Positions 1-7,341 of a stretch of DNA of 53,937 bases are shown in pieces (the first letter of the stretch is position 1; each line of letters begins with the position of its first letter). The notes beneath the pieces were generated by a model. That model was not told the origin of the DNA and did not search any database. It saw only the letters and a program-made list of their open reading frames with translations. Origin of the DNA: Oscillospiraceae bacterium (GTDB lineage: Bacteria; Bacillota; Clostridia; Oscillospirales; Acutalibacteraceae); assembly GCA_015065725.1 (NCBI GenBank), contig SVPV01000013.1:1-53937 (forward strand). Reading direction: 5' to 3'. Both the position numbers and the translations under genes were made by a program.

Positions 1-1280
1 TCTGCTGTTAATAAGAACGCTTTCGATGTACGTAATTCCAAAATTCTAGGCGAACTAATGGTTACTTCTTCATTATCCGGAGATTCTATTGATAAACCCT
101 TTTCCCCTTTTATGATAAACAACAAACCGTAATTATCCTCGTCGACCTTACCAATATTAATATAGAAATTATCTTTTGCGTCTTTAGAACTCAACCTATC
201 CACAATCAAGCCGAATTCTTCAAGATTGTTAACCGTCACCCATTCGCCGTTCTTTAGAATTTGTACTGCAAAGCAATCATCAGCGTTCATAACAACTCTT
301 TGATTGCCTGCACGGTTAATAGCTACAAAACCGTCAGTATGATTTATTGAAACGTTACTGTATTTTTTACCCTGTTGTACCGAATTATTAGCGACGTTTT
401 GAGCGTTATTAGCGATACGGTCGGTTTCTATCGCCAGTGATGCATTATCCCGTACAAAAACGCCTACGGTCACCCGGTTTTCTCTTGGGTCGCCACATTC
501 TGTATAACTAATAATTCTTTTACTCATTGTTGTGTTAGCCAAAGAGTCATAAACTGTTATGGTGTCGCCCAAATTAAACTGATAATTCTCATATCCCGCT
601 TTTTTCTGAAGGTCAACTATTTTAATATCATAACTCCAACCATTGTTTTTTTGCCAGGTACGATGCACACCGTTAAGATTCACGCCGTATTCAAATTTTA
701 TTCCGTCATCTGTACCAAGCCGCTCGGGCAGATTAATTATAAAATTATCAAAATCAACCTCTAGACCAAGTTTAGACATTGCTATTAAAGCCTCACGTGC
801 TGTTACGTTTGTTGAGCCGTGCATACCAAAACTTACGATACCAATATCGACGGTTTCGCCTATAGAAAAAACTGTATTTGCGGGTGTTCCGTCAAGCAGC
901 TTTGCCTCTGCCAAAATATCCTCAGCTATCTGCTTTATGGTACCTGCAAAGCTATATCCGTCAGGAATAGTGTATTCCGACAATCTATACGATATATGCT
1001 CGGCAACAACCTGCGTAATGTTTTGGGTGCCGCTATCACCGTCAATTCCCGCAATATCAAACAACTGTCCGTTATACTTAAAAATTGAATTTTCTTTTAT
1101 AAGGTTAAAGACACTGTCGTTATTCGCTATAGAAAAAGATAACGTATAATCTCGCATAAGCTCCTTGCACTTTGCTACGTTAAACGCGTGCGTTGTGCTT
1201 CCTGATGCACTACCTAAAGTAAGTTTTTCATTGTTTTCGTATACTTTTATTCTTTCGGACATATCAAATGGATTTCTCAT
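1..1280 (-). CDS. Phage tail-associated protein, partial (runs off left edge)
   Basis: An open frame of about 426 codons runs from 1280 to the window edge without a stop, so the C-terminus is missing. The N-terminal half resembles the prophage tail endopeptidase or minor structural protein family: a beta-rich start, a region reading QVVAEHISYRL, and later SYDIKIVDLQKKAGYENYQF followed by a LGDTITVYD segment typical of these proteins. Its likely role is at the tail tip, in host contact or tail fibre attachment. Two in-frame ATGs exist, at 1280 and 1262, and neither has a good ribosome-binding site. The expected distal-tail and tape-measure genes are not upstream. The family assignment is from remembered sequence features, not a search. 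Confidence 0.75.
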   Translation of the reverse strand, partial: MRNPFDMSERIKVYENNEKLTLGSASGSTTHAFNVAKCKELMRDYTLSFSIANNDSVFNLIKENSIFKYNGQLFDIAGIDGDSGTQNITQVVAEHISYRLSEYTIPDGYSFAGTIKQIAEDILAEAKLLDGTPANTVFSIGETVDIGIVSFGMHGSTNVTAREALIAMSKLGLEVDFDNFIINLPERLGTDDGIKFEYGVNLNGVHRTWQKNNGWSYDIKIVDLQKKAGYENYQFNLGDTITVYDSLANTTMSKRIISYTECGDPRENRVTVGVFVRDNASLAIETDRIANNAQNVANNSVQQGKKYSNVSINHTDGFVAINRAGNQRVVMNADDCFAVQILKNGEWVTVNNLEEFGLIVDRLSSKDAKDNFYINIGKVDEDNYGLLFIIKGEKGLSIESPDNEEVTISSPRILELRTSKAFLLTA

Positions 1281-1471
1281 ATAATGAACTTATTGCTATT
1301 TATGGTGCTGTAAAACAAACCCGAGATACAACCAATGAACTTCTTTCCAAAATGGACTTGTTAGACCCAGATAGAGAAGGCTCAAAAAAACTTATTGCTA
1401 CTTGTAATTCGGTTTTACGTAAATTAAACGCAACATTTAAAGAAAACAACCTTAAAAAACCTAATATTTAA
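1268..1471 (+). CDS. Small hypothetical protein, 67 aa, antisense to the tail gene start
   Basis: The product is hydrophilic, probably helical, with no cysteines apart from one near residue 46 and no membrane segment. Its amino-acid mix looks like real protein rather than a shadow frame. However, no Shine-Dalgarno site precedes the ATG, and its 5' end overlaps the start of the minus-strand tail gene by 13 bases. Its 3' end overlaps the end of a 48-codon minus-strand frame (1461-1607). A plus-strand terminator lies about 950 bases downstream, at 2411-2446, so a rightward transcript here is conceivable. I do not recognise a family, and it may not be a gene. Confidence 0.4.
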   Translation: MDFSYNELIAIYGAVKQTRDTTNELLSKMDLLDPDREGSKKLIATCNSVLRKLNATFKENNLKKPNI

Positions 1472-1607
1472 AATATTTATTTGTATTTTTTATTAGTTTT
1501 CTGATTTTTTGTTTTTTCAAATTTCTAATACGGTCAAACATATTTTTTAAAGCTTCGATGAATTCTTTTGGGTTTTCTTCGTTGCTTTTTTTATATATTA
1601 ACTTCAT
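1461..1607 (-). CDS. Small basic phage protein, 48 aa
   Basis: A 48-residue lysine-rich frame begins with ATG at 1607. The ATG overlaps by four bases (ATGA) the TGA that closes the reading frame running on from the cysteine-rich gene upstream, which is a usual sign of translational coupling. A strong GGAGG lies about 22 bases upstream of this ATG. It is better spaced for an earlier ATG that would give only four codons. The sequence has a predicted amphipathic helix and no recognised motif. It would be the last gene of the leftward small-gene cluster before the tail gene. No function is proposed. Confidence 0.45.
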   Translation of the reverse strand: MKLIYKKSNEENPKEFIEALKNMFDRIRNLKKQKIRKLIKNTNKYFKY

Positions 1608-1699
1608 TTAATTTTCATTTTCCTTTCCTCCAATACCGTCTGTGCGGCTGCTAACCGTATCTGATAACTTCGGCGGATTTCCTTGTCTTCACACTTTAA

Positions 1700-1975
1700 T
1701 TACCTACGCCTCATTTCGTCAATTAAGGCTATAAGCTCAGGCATATCCAATCGGTCATACTTTGCCCTGTTTTCTTTTATTACTTCGGGCGACACTAAAT
1801 ATGAGCCTATCGGGAAATAACTCTTTTTGCAGTGTTGACCGTTTGGAAGTAAAGACTTGCTGTAGTTTTCACACAATTCTTCGCATTGTTTACAAACGAA
1901 TTTACGCCTTATATCGCAAAAACGCCAGGTATCACGCTCTTCATTGGTAGCACCGCACGCACAACATACGGCCAT
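1700..1975 (-). CDS. Cysteine-rich phage protein, 91 aa, possible zinc-binding
   Basis: The N-terminal 35 residues hold seven cysteines, starting VCCACGAT and continuing FVCKQCEELC, in a spacing that suggests one or two zinc sites. The C-terminal part is helical and charged. The start lies two bases after the stop of the membrane/coiled-coil gene upstream, so the two are co-transcribed. The same frame continues for 31 more codons after the TAA stop (to 1604), with protein-like composition, and ends in a stop that overlaps the next start. That suggests a nonsense change or readthrough in a once longer gene. Family not recognised. Confidence 0.6.
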   Translation of the reverse strand: MAVCCACGATNEERDTWRFCDIRRKFVCKQCEELCENYSKSLLPNGQHCKKSYFPIGSYLVSPEVIKENRAKYDRLDMPELIALIDEMRRR

Positions 1976-1977
1976 CT

Positions 1978-2364
1978 TTAAGCCTCTGCCGTTTCGTCGG
2001 TAGGCTGACAGTCAGTTTTCTCGTCCACATCCGAACGTACTGCGGCAAGTGCTTTATGTAGCCTGTCCTCAAGGTCCATTTTTTCAAGTTCTTCACTTGC
2101 CTTTTCGCTTCTTATCTCTGCTAAGTTTTCAGTTTCCTCGACAACACGACTCAGCAAAAAGCCGTTTCTCGCCTTAAGGCTCTCTATCTCTAACGACTGA
2201 ATACGTACTTTGCTATGTAATATGTTATTCAAAGCCCTTGTTTTTTTAAGCTCTTTTTCGCTCAAAAGCCAACCAACCGAGCAAAACGCACCTGTTACTG
2301 TCAGTCCGCTTAAAATAAATATTGCTAACTTTAAAATCCAAGAATAATATTCTAACATTGACAT
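1978..2364 (-). CDS. Phage membrane protein with coiled coil, 128 aa
   Basis: A single membrane helix at about residues 10-32 is followed by a heptad-rich, highly charged region from about 35 to 110 that is likely a coiled coil, and an acidic tail. Two ATGs, at 2364 and 2358, are possible. AGGG stands nine bases from the second, so 2358 may be the true start. The gene sits in the leftward cluster just upstream of the cysteine-rich gene. This topology is seen in phage spanin-like, holin-like and superinfection proteins, but nothing here identifies which. No function is assigned. Confidence 0.6.
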   Translation of the reverse strand: MSMLEYYSWILKLAIFILSGLTVTGAFCSVGWLLSEKELKKTRALNNILHSKVRIQSLEIESLKARNGFLLSRVVEETENLAEIRSEKASEELEKMDLEDRLHKALAAVRSDVDEKTDCQPTDETAEA

Positions 2365-2410
2365 TTACCCTACTTTCGTATATAATTTAATAAAGATATT
2401 TTTTCTTTTT

Positions 2411-2446
2411 CGCTTTACGGATGCCTGTCCGTAAGGCGATTTTTTT
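2411..2446 (+). terminator. Intrinsic terminator pointing rightward
   Basis: An 11-bp stem (2411-2421 with 2428-2438, one G-T pair) and a 6-base loop are followed by a run of seven T on the plus strand. On the minus strand, where the neighbouring genes are read, the hairpin has no T run behind it. It would therefore stop a rightward transcript antisense to the small phage genes. Confidence 0.7.
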
Positions 2447-2473
2447 GTTTTAATTGCATTTTTATCACCAAAA

Positions 2474-2779
2474 TTAACTTACTATACCTAGTCTTGCTTT
2501 TAAGGCGGCAAAATACTCGGCATCTTTTTCGCAACGTGCAATAATATCATCAAATGCGTAATCAATAGCCCTTTGCAAATCTGCACGGTTTTTTGTGCGT
2601 TGTTCTGCATCAGTTTTCCTTGTGTATGAAACAACTATTGGTCCACCTTCGCGAAATTTATCGGTTATATTTACAACCTCGGCATCTTCCGGGATGTCGA
2701 GTGCCTGCCGTGCCGTTTCAGAAAGCTCGGTTAAATAATCAAACTCTTTAAGCCTTTTCATACCTTTTTCTACCGCCAT
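2474..2779 (-). CDS. Hypothetical phage protein, 101 aa
   Basis: The start is the ATG at 2779, because AGGAGG stands eight bases before it. An in-frame GTG nine bases upstream is less likely. The product is soluble, acidic and mostly helical. It has a short beta-like stretch around residues 40-55 and a C-terminal helix rich in Ala, Asp and Glu. It lies immediately downstream of the Cro-like gene in the leftward early transcript, the usual place for early phage regulators or replication accessory genes. No family is recognised. Confidence 0.6.
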   Translation of the reverse strand: MAVEKGMKRLKEFDYLTELSETARQALDIPEDAEVVNITDKFREGGPIVVSYTRKTDAEQRTKNRADLQRAIDYAFDDIIARCEKDAEYFAALKARLGIVS

Positions 2780-2847
2780 ATATAACACCTCCTTCTATGC
2801 TATGTAGAATTTAATTTGTCCTATGCAGTTGACTGCAAAAGTAACTA

Positions 2848-3042
2848 CTAGCCCTTTGCCGAAATTATTTCGTTAATTGCAGTCATGAATATGTCAGGAG
2901 CTTCCTTTGGTGTTTCCTTGCCGTTAAGTACTCGACATACCCATTCACGCGACTTACCTATTTTTTGAGCCAATTCTGTTTGGCTAATGCCATAAATGTG
3001 CATTTTTGAAACAGCCTCTCCCGTCCATTCCTTTACGCTCAC
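2848..3042 (-). CDS. Cro-like helix-turn-helix regulator, 64 aa
   Basis: The reading frame contains a classic helix-turn-helix, SQTELAQKIGKSREWVCRVL, in the XRE/Cro family. A GGAGG seven bases before the GTG at 3042 sets the start there rather than at the first in-frame codon at 3075. The gene is divergent from the CI-like repressor at 3255 and shares a control region with three operator palindromes. One of these (3074-3091) lies just upstream of this gene. The arrangement is that of a lambda-type lysogeny switch, with this gene the first of the leftward lytic transcript. Binding to those operators is inferred, not shown. Confidence 0.8.
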   Translation of the reverse strand: MSVKEWTGEAVSKMHIYGISQTELAQKIGKSREWVCRVLNGKETPKEAPDIFMTAINEIISAKG

Positions 3043-3073
3043 GTTCACACCTCCAAAATTTACACTTGATTTC

Positions 3074-3091
3074 ACTTCACAAATGTGATAT
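3074..3091. promoter_or_regulatory. Operator O1 of the prophage switch
   Basis: ACTTCACAAATGTGA matches the left half and centre of the palindrome seen at O2 and O3. It is the most degenerate copy on its right side. It lies 31 bases upstream of the Cro-like gene start. Confidence 0.65.
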
Positions 3092-3134
3092 ATTATTAAT
3101 GCTACATAACAACTAAATTTAAGTTTTTAAATTT

Positions 3135-3152
3135 ACTTCACATTTGCGAAGT
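3135..3152. promoter_or_regulatory. Operator O2 of the prophage switch
   Basis: The 18-base palindrome ACTTCACATTTGCGAAGT starts 61 bases from O1 and 63 bases from O3. It overlaps the -35 box of the rightward promoter, so a repressor bound here would block or regulate its own operon. Confidence 0.75.
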
Positions 3153-3165
3153 GCATTTTTATACT
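3137..3165 (+). promoter_or_regulatory. Promoter of the repressor-to-integrase operon
   Basis: TTCACA (3137-3142), a 17-base spacer and TATACT (3160-3165) form a good vegetative promoter. Each box differs from consensus at one base. The -35 box lies inside operator O2. Confidence 0.65.
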
Positions 3166-3197
3166 ACATTGATTTTGCGATGTTGTCAAGAGATTTT

Positions 3198-3215
3198 ACT
3201 TCACTTTTGCGAAGT
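3198..3215. promoter_or_regulatory. Operator O3 of the prophage switch
   Basis: ACTTCACTTTTGCGAAGT repeats O2 with one base changed. It lies 40 bases upstream of the repressor start and downstream of the rightward promoter, where binding could act as a roadblock. Confidence 0.75.
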
Positions 3216-3254
3216 TTGTTATTGTTGCATAAATTTTATTAGAGGTGTTTTGTT

Positions 3255-3599
3255 ATGTTTTACGAAACTTTTAAAGATTTATGTAAAGTAAAAAACATAA
3301 AACCAACTCACGTAGTGCAAGAGCTTGGTCTATCGTCGGCTAATATGTCTAATTGGAAAAGCGGAAGAAATCCTAAAACAGATATACTAAATAGAATCGC
3401 CGACTACTTTGATGTATCCGTTGACTATCTTCTCGGTAATGAGCCAAAAGAAAACCCAGCCGCTAACAGCGACGAGGCATTACGGTTTGCTCTTTACGGA
3501 AGCGATAGCCAAGACATCACAAAAGAAATGTTAGATGAAATTCGAGAAATAGCCGCAATTAAAAGAGAGATGAACAGAAGAAAGAATGGTACTAAATGA
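3255..3599 (+). CDS. CI-like XRE-family prophage repressor, 114 aa
   Basis: The N-terminal 60 residues form an XRE helix-turn-helix, including HVVQELGLSSANMSNWKSG and the common ending DYFDVSVDYLLG. The C-terminal 50 residues are charged and helical and probably dimerise. There is no LexA-like self-cleavage domain. AGAGGTG stands before the ATG. It is the first gene of the rightward operon and overlaps the ImmA-like gene by 14 bases. Such pairs (ImmR/ImmA of ICEBs1) hold an element silent until the protease cleaves the repressor. The three operator palindromes upstream are its likely targets. Confidence 0.9.
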   Translation: MFYETFKDLCKVKNIKPTHVVQELGLSSANMSNWKSGRNPKTDILNRIADYFDVSVDYLLGNEPKENPAANSDEALRFALYGSDSQDITKEMLDEIREIAAIKREMNRRKNGTK

Positions 3600-3981
3600 T
3601 TTGTATGCTTTTGCAGAACAACACGATATTGATGTTGACTGTATGAAGCTTAAAACAATGCAGTGCGTTACACTTTCGCTTGACGGAAGTAACTGCATAA
3701 TCATCGACCCTTTTCAGTTAAAATCAAGCATTGATGAAATGGTTAAGCTCGCCCATGAGATAGGACACTGTGTTACAGGCTCGTTTTATAACGAATACTC
3801 TCCGCTCGACATAAGAGCAAAGCACGAACACCGTGCCGATAAATGGGCAATAAAAAAACTCATCCCAGAGGATGAGTTAAAAAACGCACTTGCATTTTGC
3901 ATAAACCGTTACGAACTTTCCGAACACTTCGGCGTATCAGAGGATTTTATGCAAAAAGCACTTGACTTGTATTTGCAATAA
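3586..3981 (+). CDS. ImmA/IrrE-type metalloprotease, 131 aa
   Basis: The zinc protease motif HEIGH is at residues 57-61, with a likely third ligand in KHEHRAD at about residue 81, as in the ImmA/IrrE family. The known role of such proteins is to cleave the neighbouring repressor in response to a host signal and so induce the element. The start overlaps the end of the repressor gene by 14 bases, so the two are translationally linked. The family assignment is firm. Cleavage of this particular repressor is inferred from the gene pairing. Confidence 0.9.
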   Translation: MVLNDLYAFAEQHDIDVDCMKLKTMQCVTLSLDGSNCIIIDPFQLKSSIDEMVKLAHEIGHCVTGSFYNEYSPLDIRAKHEHRADKWAIKKLIPEDELKNALAFCINRYELSEHFGVSEDFMQKALDLYLQ

Positions 3982-3987
3982 AAGGAT

Positions 3988-5031
3988 TTGATAGGCTTGA
4001 TAAATAAAGATTTTACAACCATTACAAAAGTTGTGGGTGTTACTAAATTTAATGAAAACAACTATCCCATACAAATGATACTACAAAATTTGTGTCACGG
4101 TGATAAATTGGTTTTTATAAGGGATTATAGTAATCCCTATGATGAAAATGCAATAAAAGTTTATGCTTGGTGCGAAAAACAATTAACACATATAGGTTAT
4201 ATTTCAAAAGAACTTACCGCTAACCTTTCACCTTTTCTTGATGATAACTCTGATTTAGATTTAGATGGTATAGTTAAAGAAATAACGGGTGGCTATGACG
4301 GTAAATCCTACGGATGCAATATAGAAATATGGATTAATAACCCTAACGAGCCTGATTATTGGGAAGCTAAAGCTTTTGCAGATTGGATGGTAAATCAAAC
4401 TTACACGTCCGTAAACGAAAGTTCGACACCTCAAAAAACGAGCAACGAATCCTATGATAGCACGTATAACAACTATAAGAATGAAAAAGCAATTAAGGAA
4501 AACCGCTCAATTTTGATTATCAGTTGTATTATTGTATTTCTTTTGGTTATGGTATTGATGCAGATTATACTTAATATAAACGATAGCGAAACGTACGATA
4601 TTTCTTCACCTAATCTTTCAAACTCGAATCAAAATAATTATGATAATACTTATTCTGATTATTCTTCGACTACATCAAATTACAAACCGCCCATAACGAT
4701 GGAAAATATTGACATCGCATATAATATACTCCCACCAAATTTAATTAATACGGTTTATGTAGAAGCAACTTACACAAACAATTCAAGTTTAACTATAACA
4801 AATTTTTCTTTAAAGATATTGTTAAGGGACAAAAATGATACTTCGTACCTTTCTTGTTCTGATACTGTTTTGCCGGGCGGAACCTCTTATAAATTTAAAA
4901 CATTCGGTCCCAACACACAGTTATACGAAGATGTAGAATTTTTAAAATGCTCTTTAACCGTTATGGACCCACACAAAGGCGAAATTCACATTGATTACGA
5001 TTACAAATTAGATACTTATGAAACATGGTAA
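3988..5031 (+). CDS. HIRAN-domain protein with one membrane helix, about 347 aa
   Basis: Residues 10-100 match a HIRAN domain: HGDKLVFIRDYSNPYDENAI (37-56) followed by HIGYISKELTANL. HIRAN domains are known to bind DNA ends or sit in DNA-repair proteins. After a low-complexity Asn/Ser/Thr linker comes one membrane helix at about 175-196, a second Asn/Ser/Tyr-rich linker, and a C-terminal domain of about 110 residues that looks beta-rich. Codons 1 and 4 are both TTG. AAAGGA is too close to the first, so 3997 may be the start. It lies in the lysogeny operon between the protease and integrase. The domain pairing is unusual and its function is unknown. Confidence 0.75.
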   Translation: MIGLINKDFTTITKVVGVTKFNENNYPIQMILQNLCHGDKLVFIRDYSNPYDENAIKVYAWCEKQLTHIGYISKELTANLSPFLDDNSDLDLDGIVKEITGGYDGKSYGCNIEIWINNPNEPDYWEAKAFADWMVNQTYTSVNESSTPQKTSNESYDSTYNNYKNEKAIKENRSILIISCIIVFLLVMVLMQIILNINDSETYDISSPNLSNSNQNNYDNTYSDYSSTTSNYKPPITMENIDIAYNILPPNLINTVYVEATYTNNSSLTITNFSLKILLRDKNDTSYLSCSDTVLPGGTSYKFKTFGPNTQLYEDVEFLKCSLTVMDPHKGEIHIDYDYKLDTYETW

Positions 5032-5047
5032 TATATGAGGTGATTAT

Positions 5048-6553
5048 ATGCCCGAACTATTAACAGCTATATATTTAAGAAAGAGCCGAGCGGATGAGCA
5101 GAGCGAATCAACCGAAGAAACTCTACGCCGTCATAAAGAAACCTTACTTGATTTTATTGGCAAACAACCGACGATGCACGTTTATGCTCTATATGAGGAC
5201 GTGGTTTCTGGTGACAGCCTTTACGCTCGACCTCAAATGCTAAAGCTCTTACAGGATGCAGAAGCCGAAAAATTTAACGCCGTTCTATGTATGGATATTG
5301 ATAGATTAGGCAGAGGCTCTACTAGTGAGCAGGGACTAATACTTGAAACCTTTAAAGCTCACGATATTAAAATTATAACCCCGAGAAAGTTTTACGACCT
5401 TAACAACGATACTGACGAAGAGTATGCCGAATTTGAAAGCTTTATGGCAAGACGAGAACTCAAAATGATTAAAAGGCGTCTACATAACGGAACGCTTAAA
5501 AGCATATCAGAAGGTTGCTATCTTGTTAATGCTCCTTACGGTTATAAAAATGTCCGTATAAATAAAAAAGCTACCCTCGAAATTAACGAGGATGAGGCTA
5601 AATTTGTCCGTATGGCATTTGATTTATATGTTAATTCGGGATTAGGTACCCAAGCTATTGCTCACACATTAAACGGATTAGGTGCACACCCGCACCGCTC
5701 TGACCACTTCAACCGCACCTCAATTGCCGCGATGCTTCGCAATAAAGTATATATCGGTAAGGTCGTTTGGAATAAAAAGCACACTATTAACCGTGGTGCT
5801 GTTGATAAAAAAATTAAAACTATTTATCACGATAAATCCGATTGGATGGTTTACGACGGTCTACACCCTGCTATAGTGGATGAGGAACTATTTAACCGTG
5901 CTAATGAAATTCTTTCAAGCAAATACCATAAACCTTACAATGACGGCACTATACAAAATCCGCTCGGCAGTATTCTTAAATGTAAAAATTGCGGTTACGG
6001 TATGCAACGCCGACCATATGGCAGTAGAAAATATCAAAGCACTCATTTGCTTTGTGCTACAAAAGGCTGTTGTTCTTCCTCCCGTCTTGACTATGTTGAG
6101 CAGGCGGTTATTGATAACATCAGAGCAAAGCTTGACGAACTTAAGGCTAATAAAGGTGTATCAAAAACCCCTCCCGATTTTTCCTCTGTGTTGTTAGGAA
6201 TAGATAAGGAATTAAATAATCTTCTAAAACAAAAAAACAGCCTGCACGACCTATTAGAACGCGGAATTTATGATATTGACACATATCTTGAAAGGTCAAA
6301 AATCATTGCCGAACGTTTAAAGGAACTCGAAACACAAAAGCATAGCATACAAGCAAAGCAAGAAATTTCTTCAGTACAAAACACCGAGGCAATAATAGAA
6401 AAAATGGAAAATGTGTTAAAGCTTTATTGGAACTCCGCTCCACCGCAGCGTAACAAACTGCTCAAGGAAATAATTATAGACGGAACATATTACAAAGAAA
6501 AAGGTTGGAAACCCAACCAATTCCTAATCTCGCTTAATTACCGAGATTTATAA
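5048..6553 (+). CDS. Large serine integrase of the prophage, 501 aa
   Basis: This is a full-length large serine recombinase. It has an N-terminal resolvase domain with nucleophile Ser13 in YLRKSRADE and a DIDRLGRGS region, then a recombinase domain (about 150-290). A zinc ribbon starts at CKNCG near residue 311, and a coiled coil lies at about 375-440. Proteins of this type join attP and attB without other factors and need a directionality factor for excision. A GAGGTGATTAT site precedes the ATG. It is the last gene of the lysogeny operon, and its stop lies about 10 bases from resumed host coding sequence, as expected beside an attachment site. Confidence 0.95.
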   Translation: MPELLTAIYLRKSRADEQSESTEETLRRHKETLLDFIGKQPTMHVYALYEDVVSGDSLYARPQMLKLLQDAEAEKFNAVLCMDIDRLGRGSTSEQGLILETFKAHDIKIITPRKFYDLNNDTDEEYAEFESFMARRELKMIKRRLHNGTLKSISEGCYLVNAPYGYKNVRINKKATLEINEDEAKFVRMAFDLYVNSGLGTQAIAHTLNGLGAHPHRSDHFNRTSIAAMLRNKVYIGKVVWNKKHTINRGAVDKKIKTIYHDKSDWMVYDGLHPAIVDEELFNRANEILSSKYHKPYNDGTIQNPLGSILKCKNCGYGMQRRPYGSRKYQSTHLLCATKGCCSSSRLDYVEQAVIDNIRAKLDELKANKGVSKTPPDFSSVLLGIDKELNNLLKQKNSLHDLLERGIYDIDTYLERSKIIAERLKELETQKHSIQAKQEISSVQNTEAIIEKMENVLKLYWNSAPPQRNKLLKEIIIDGTYYKEKGWKPNQFLISLNYRDL

Positions 6554-6563
6554 TTATGTATAA

Positions 6564-7331
6564 AGTGTTTGGTGTTGCGATAGGGACTGCCTTGAAGATT
6601 TAAGATGTTTTTTCTCGGCAGAAGCACAAGCCTATGTTGAGCGTGCAATAAGCGTAAGACTTAAATCTGCAGAGGTTTTAAACGTATACATTGACGTTGA
6701 ACCCGTAAACTTCAACAAGGGATTTTATTCCTGTGATTTAACCTTTTTCTTCAAACTTGAATTTGATTTGTTTATGTCGCCGCATAGCTGTCCTGTAACA
6801 GTTAAAGGAATTTCGTCCTTTAACAAAAAGGTTATACTTTTCGGCAGTGAAGGTAACGTAAAGGTATTCTCAAGCAAATCCCCAGAAAACGACTACGAGC
6901 GTTGTGAAAAAGCCGCAAGAGAAACCTCAAATATGCCAAAATGTGTTGTACAAAGCGTTGAGCCTGTAACCCTTAGTGCCAGAATTGGTGAGATAAGAGA
7001 TTGCTATGAAAACGTACGTCCGATACCTGAGAGTGTTTGTGAGTGCATAGGCGGTTCTATAGTGACCGACCTTGATGCCGGCACACCTACAGTTTATGTA
7101 ACTCTAGGATTATTCACAATAGTTCAATTAATACGAAACGTACAAATGCTTATACCTGTATATGATTTTTGTATACCCGAGAAACAATGCGAGGATACCA
7201 CCGACCAACCTTGCGACGTATTCCGCAAAATAAAATTCCCAACAGACGATTTCTTCCCACCGCGTCCTTGCGATATAGAGGGCAGTGACTGTTTTGCTTG
7301 TTGCAACACACCAAGCGATGAAGATTGCTAA
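6564..7331 (+). pseudogene. 3' part of a conserved clostridial gene interrupted by the prophage
   Basis: The frame is open from 6564 to a TAA at 7329-7331 but has no proper start. It begins right after the integrase with CDRDCLED, and continues through LNVYIDVEPVNFNKGFYSC and KKVILFGSEGNVKVF. I remember these features from an uncharacterised, cysteine-rich protein family widespread in spore-forming Clostridia. In that family about 30 further residues precede this point. The missing 5' part should lie beyond the left end of the prophage, outside the window. An alternative start is the TTG at 6768, which would give 187 residues. Precise excision of the prophage would rebuild the gene. The family memory is not backed by a search. 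Confidence 0.75.
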
Positions 7332-7341
7332 ACACCTATAA

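Larger units (their letters stand above)
1..6563. mobile_element. Right end of an integrated prophage or prophage remnant
   Basis: The segment holds, from the left edge, a phage tail protein, several small phage-type genes on the minus strand, a Cro-like regulator, paired operators, and a plus-strand operon of repressor, ImmA-like protease, HIRAN protein and large serine integrase. The integrase stops at 6553 and host coding sequence resumes by about 6564, so the attachment junction lies at roughly 6554-6578. The left end of the element lies outside the window. Between the Cro-like gene and the tail gene there are only small genes, with no visible replication, packaging or head genes, so the element is either deleted or of an unusual reduced type. 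The boundary is inferred from the interrupted host gene. Confidence 0.85.

Noticed and set aside
643-1149. 168-codon open frame on the plus strand
   Set aside because: It is antisense to the tail gene, which reads through the whole stretch with good composition.
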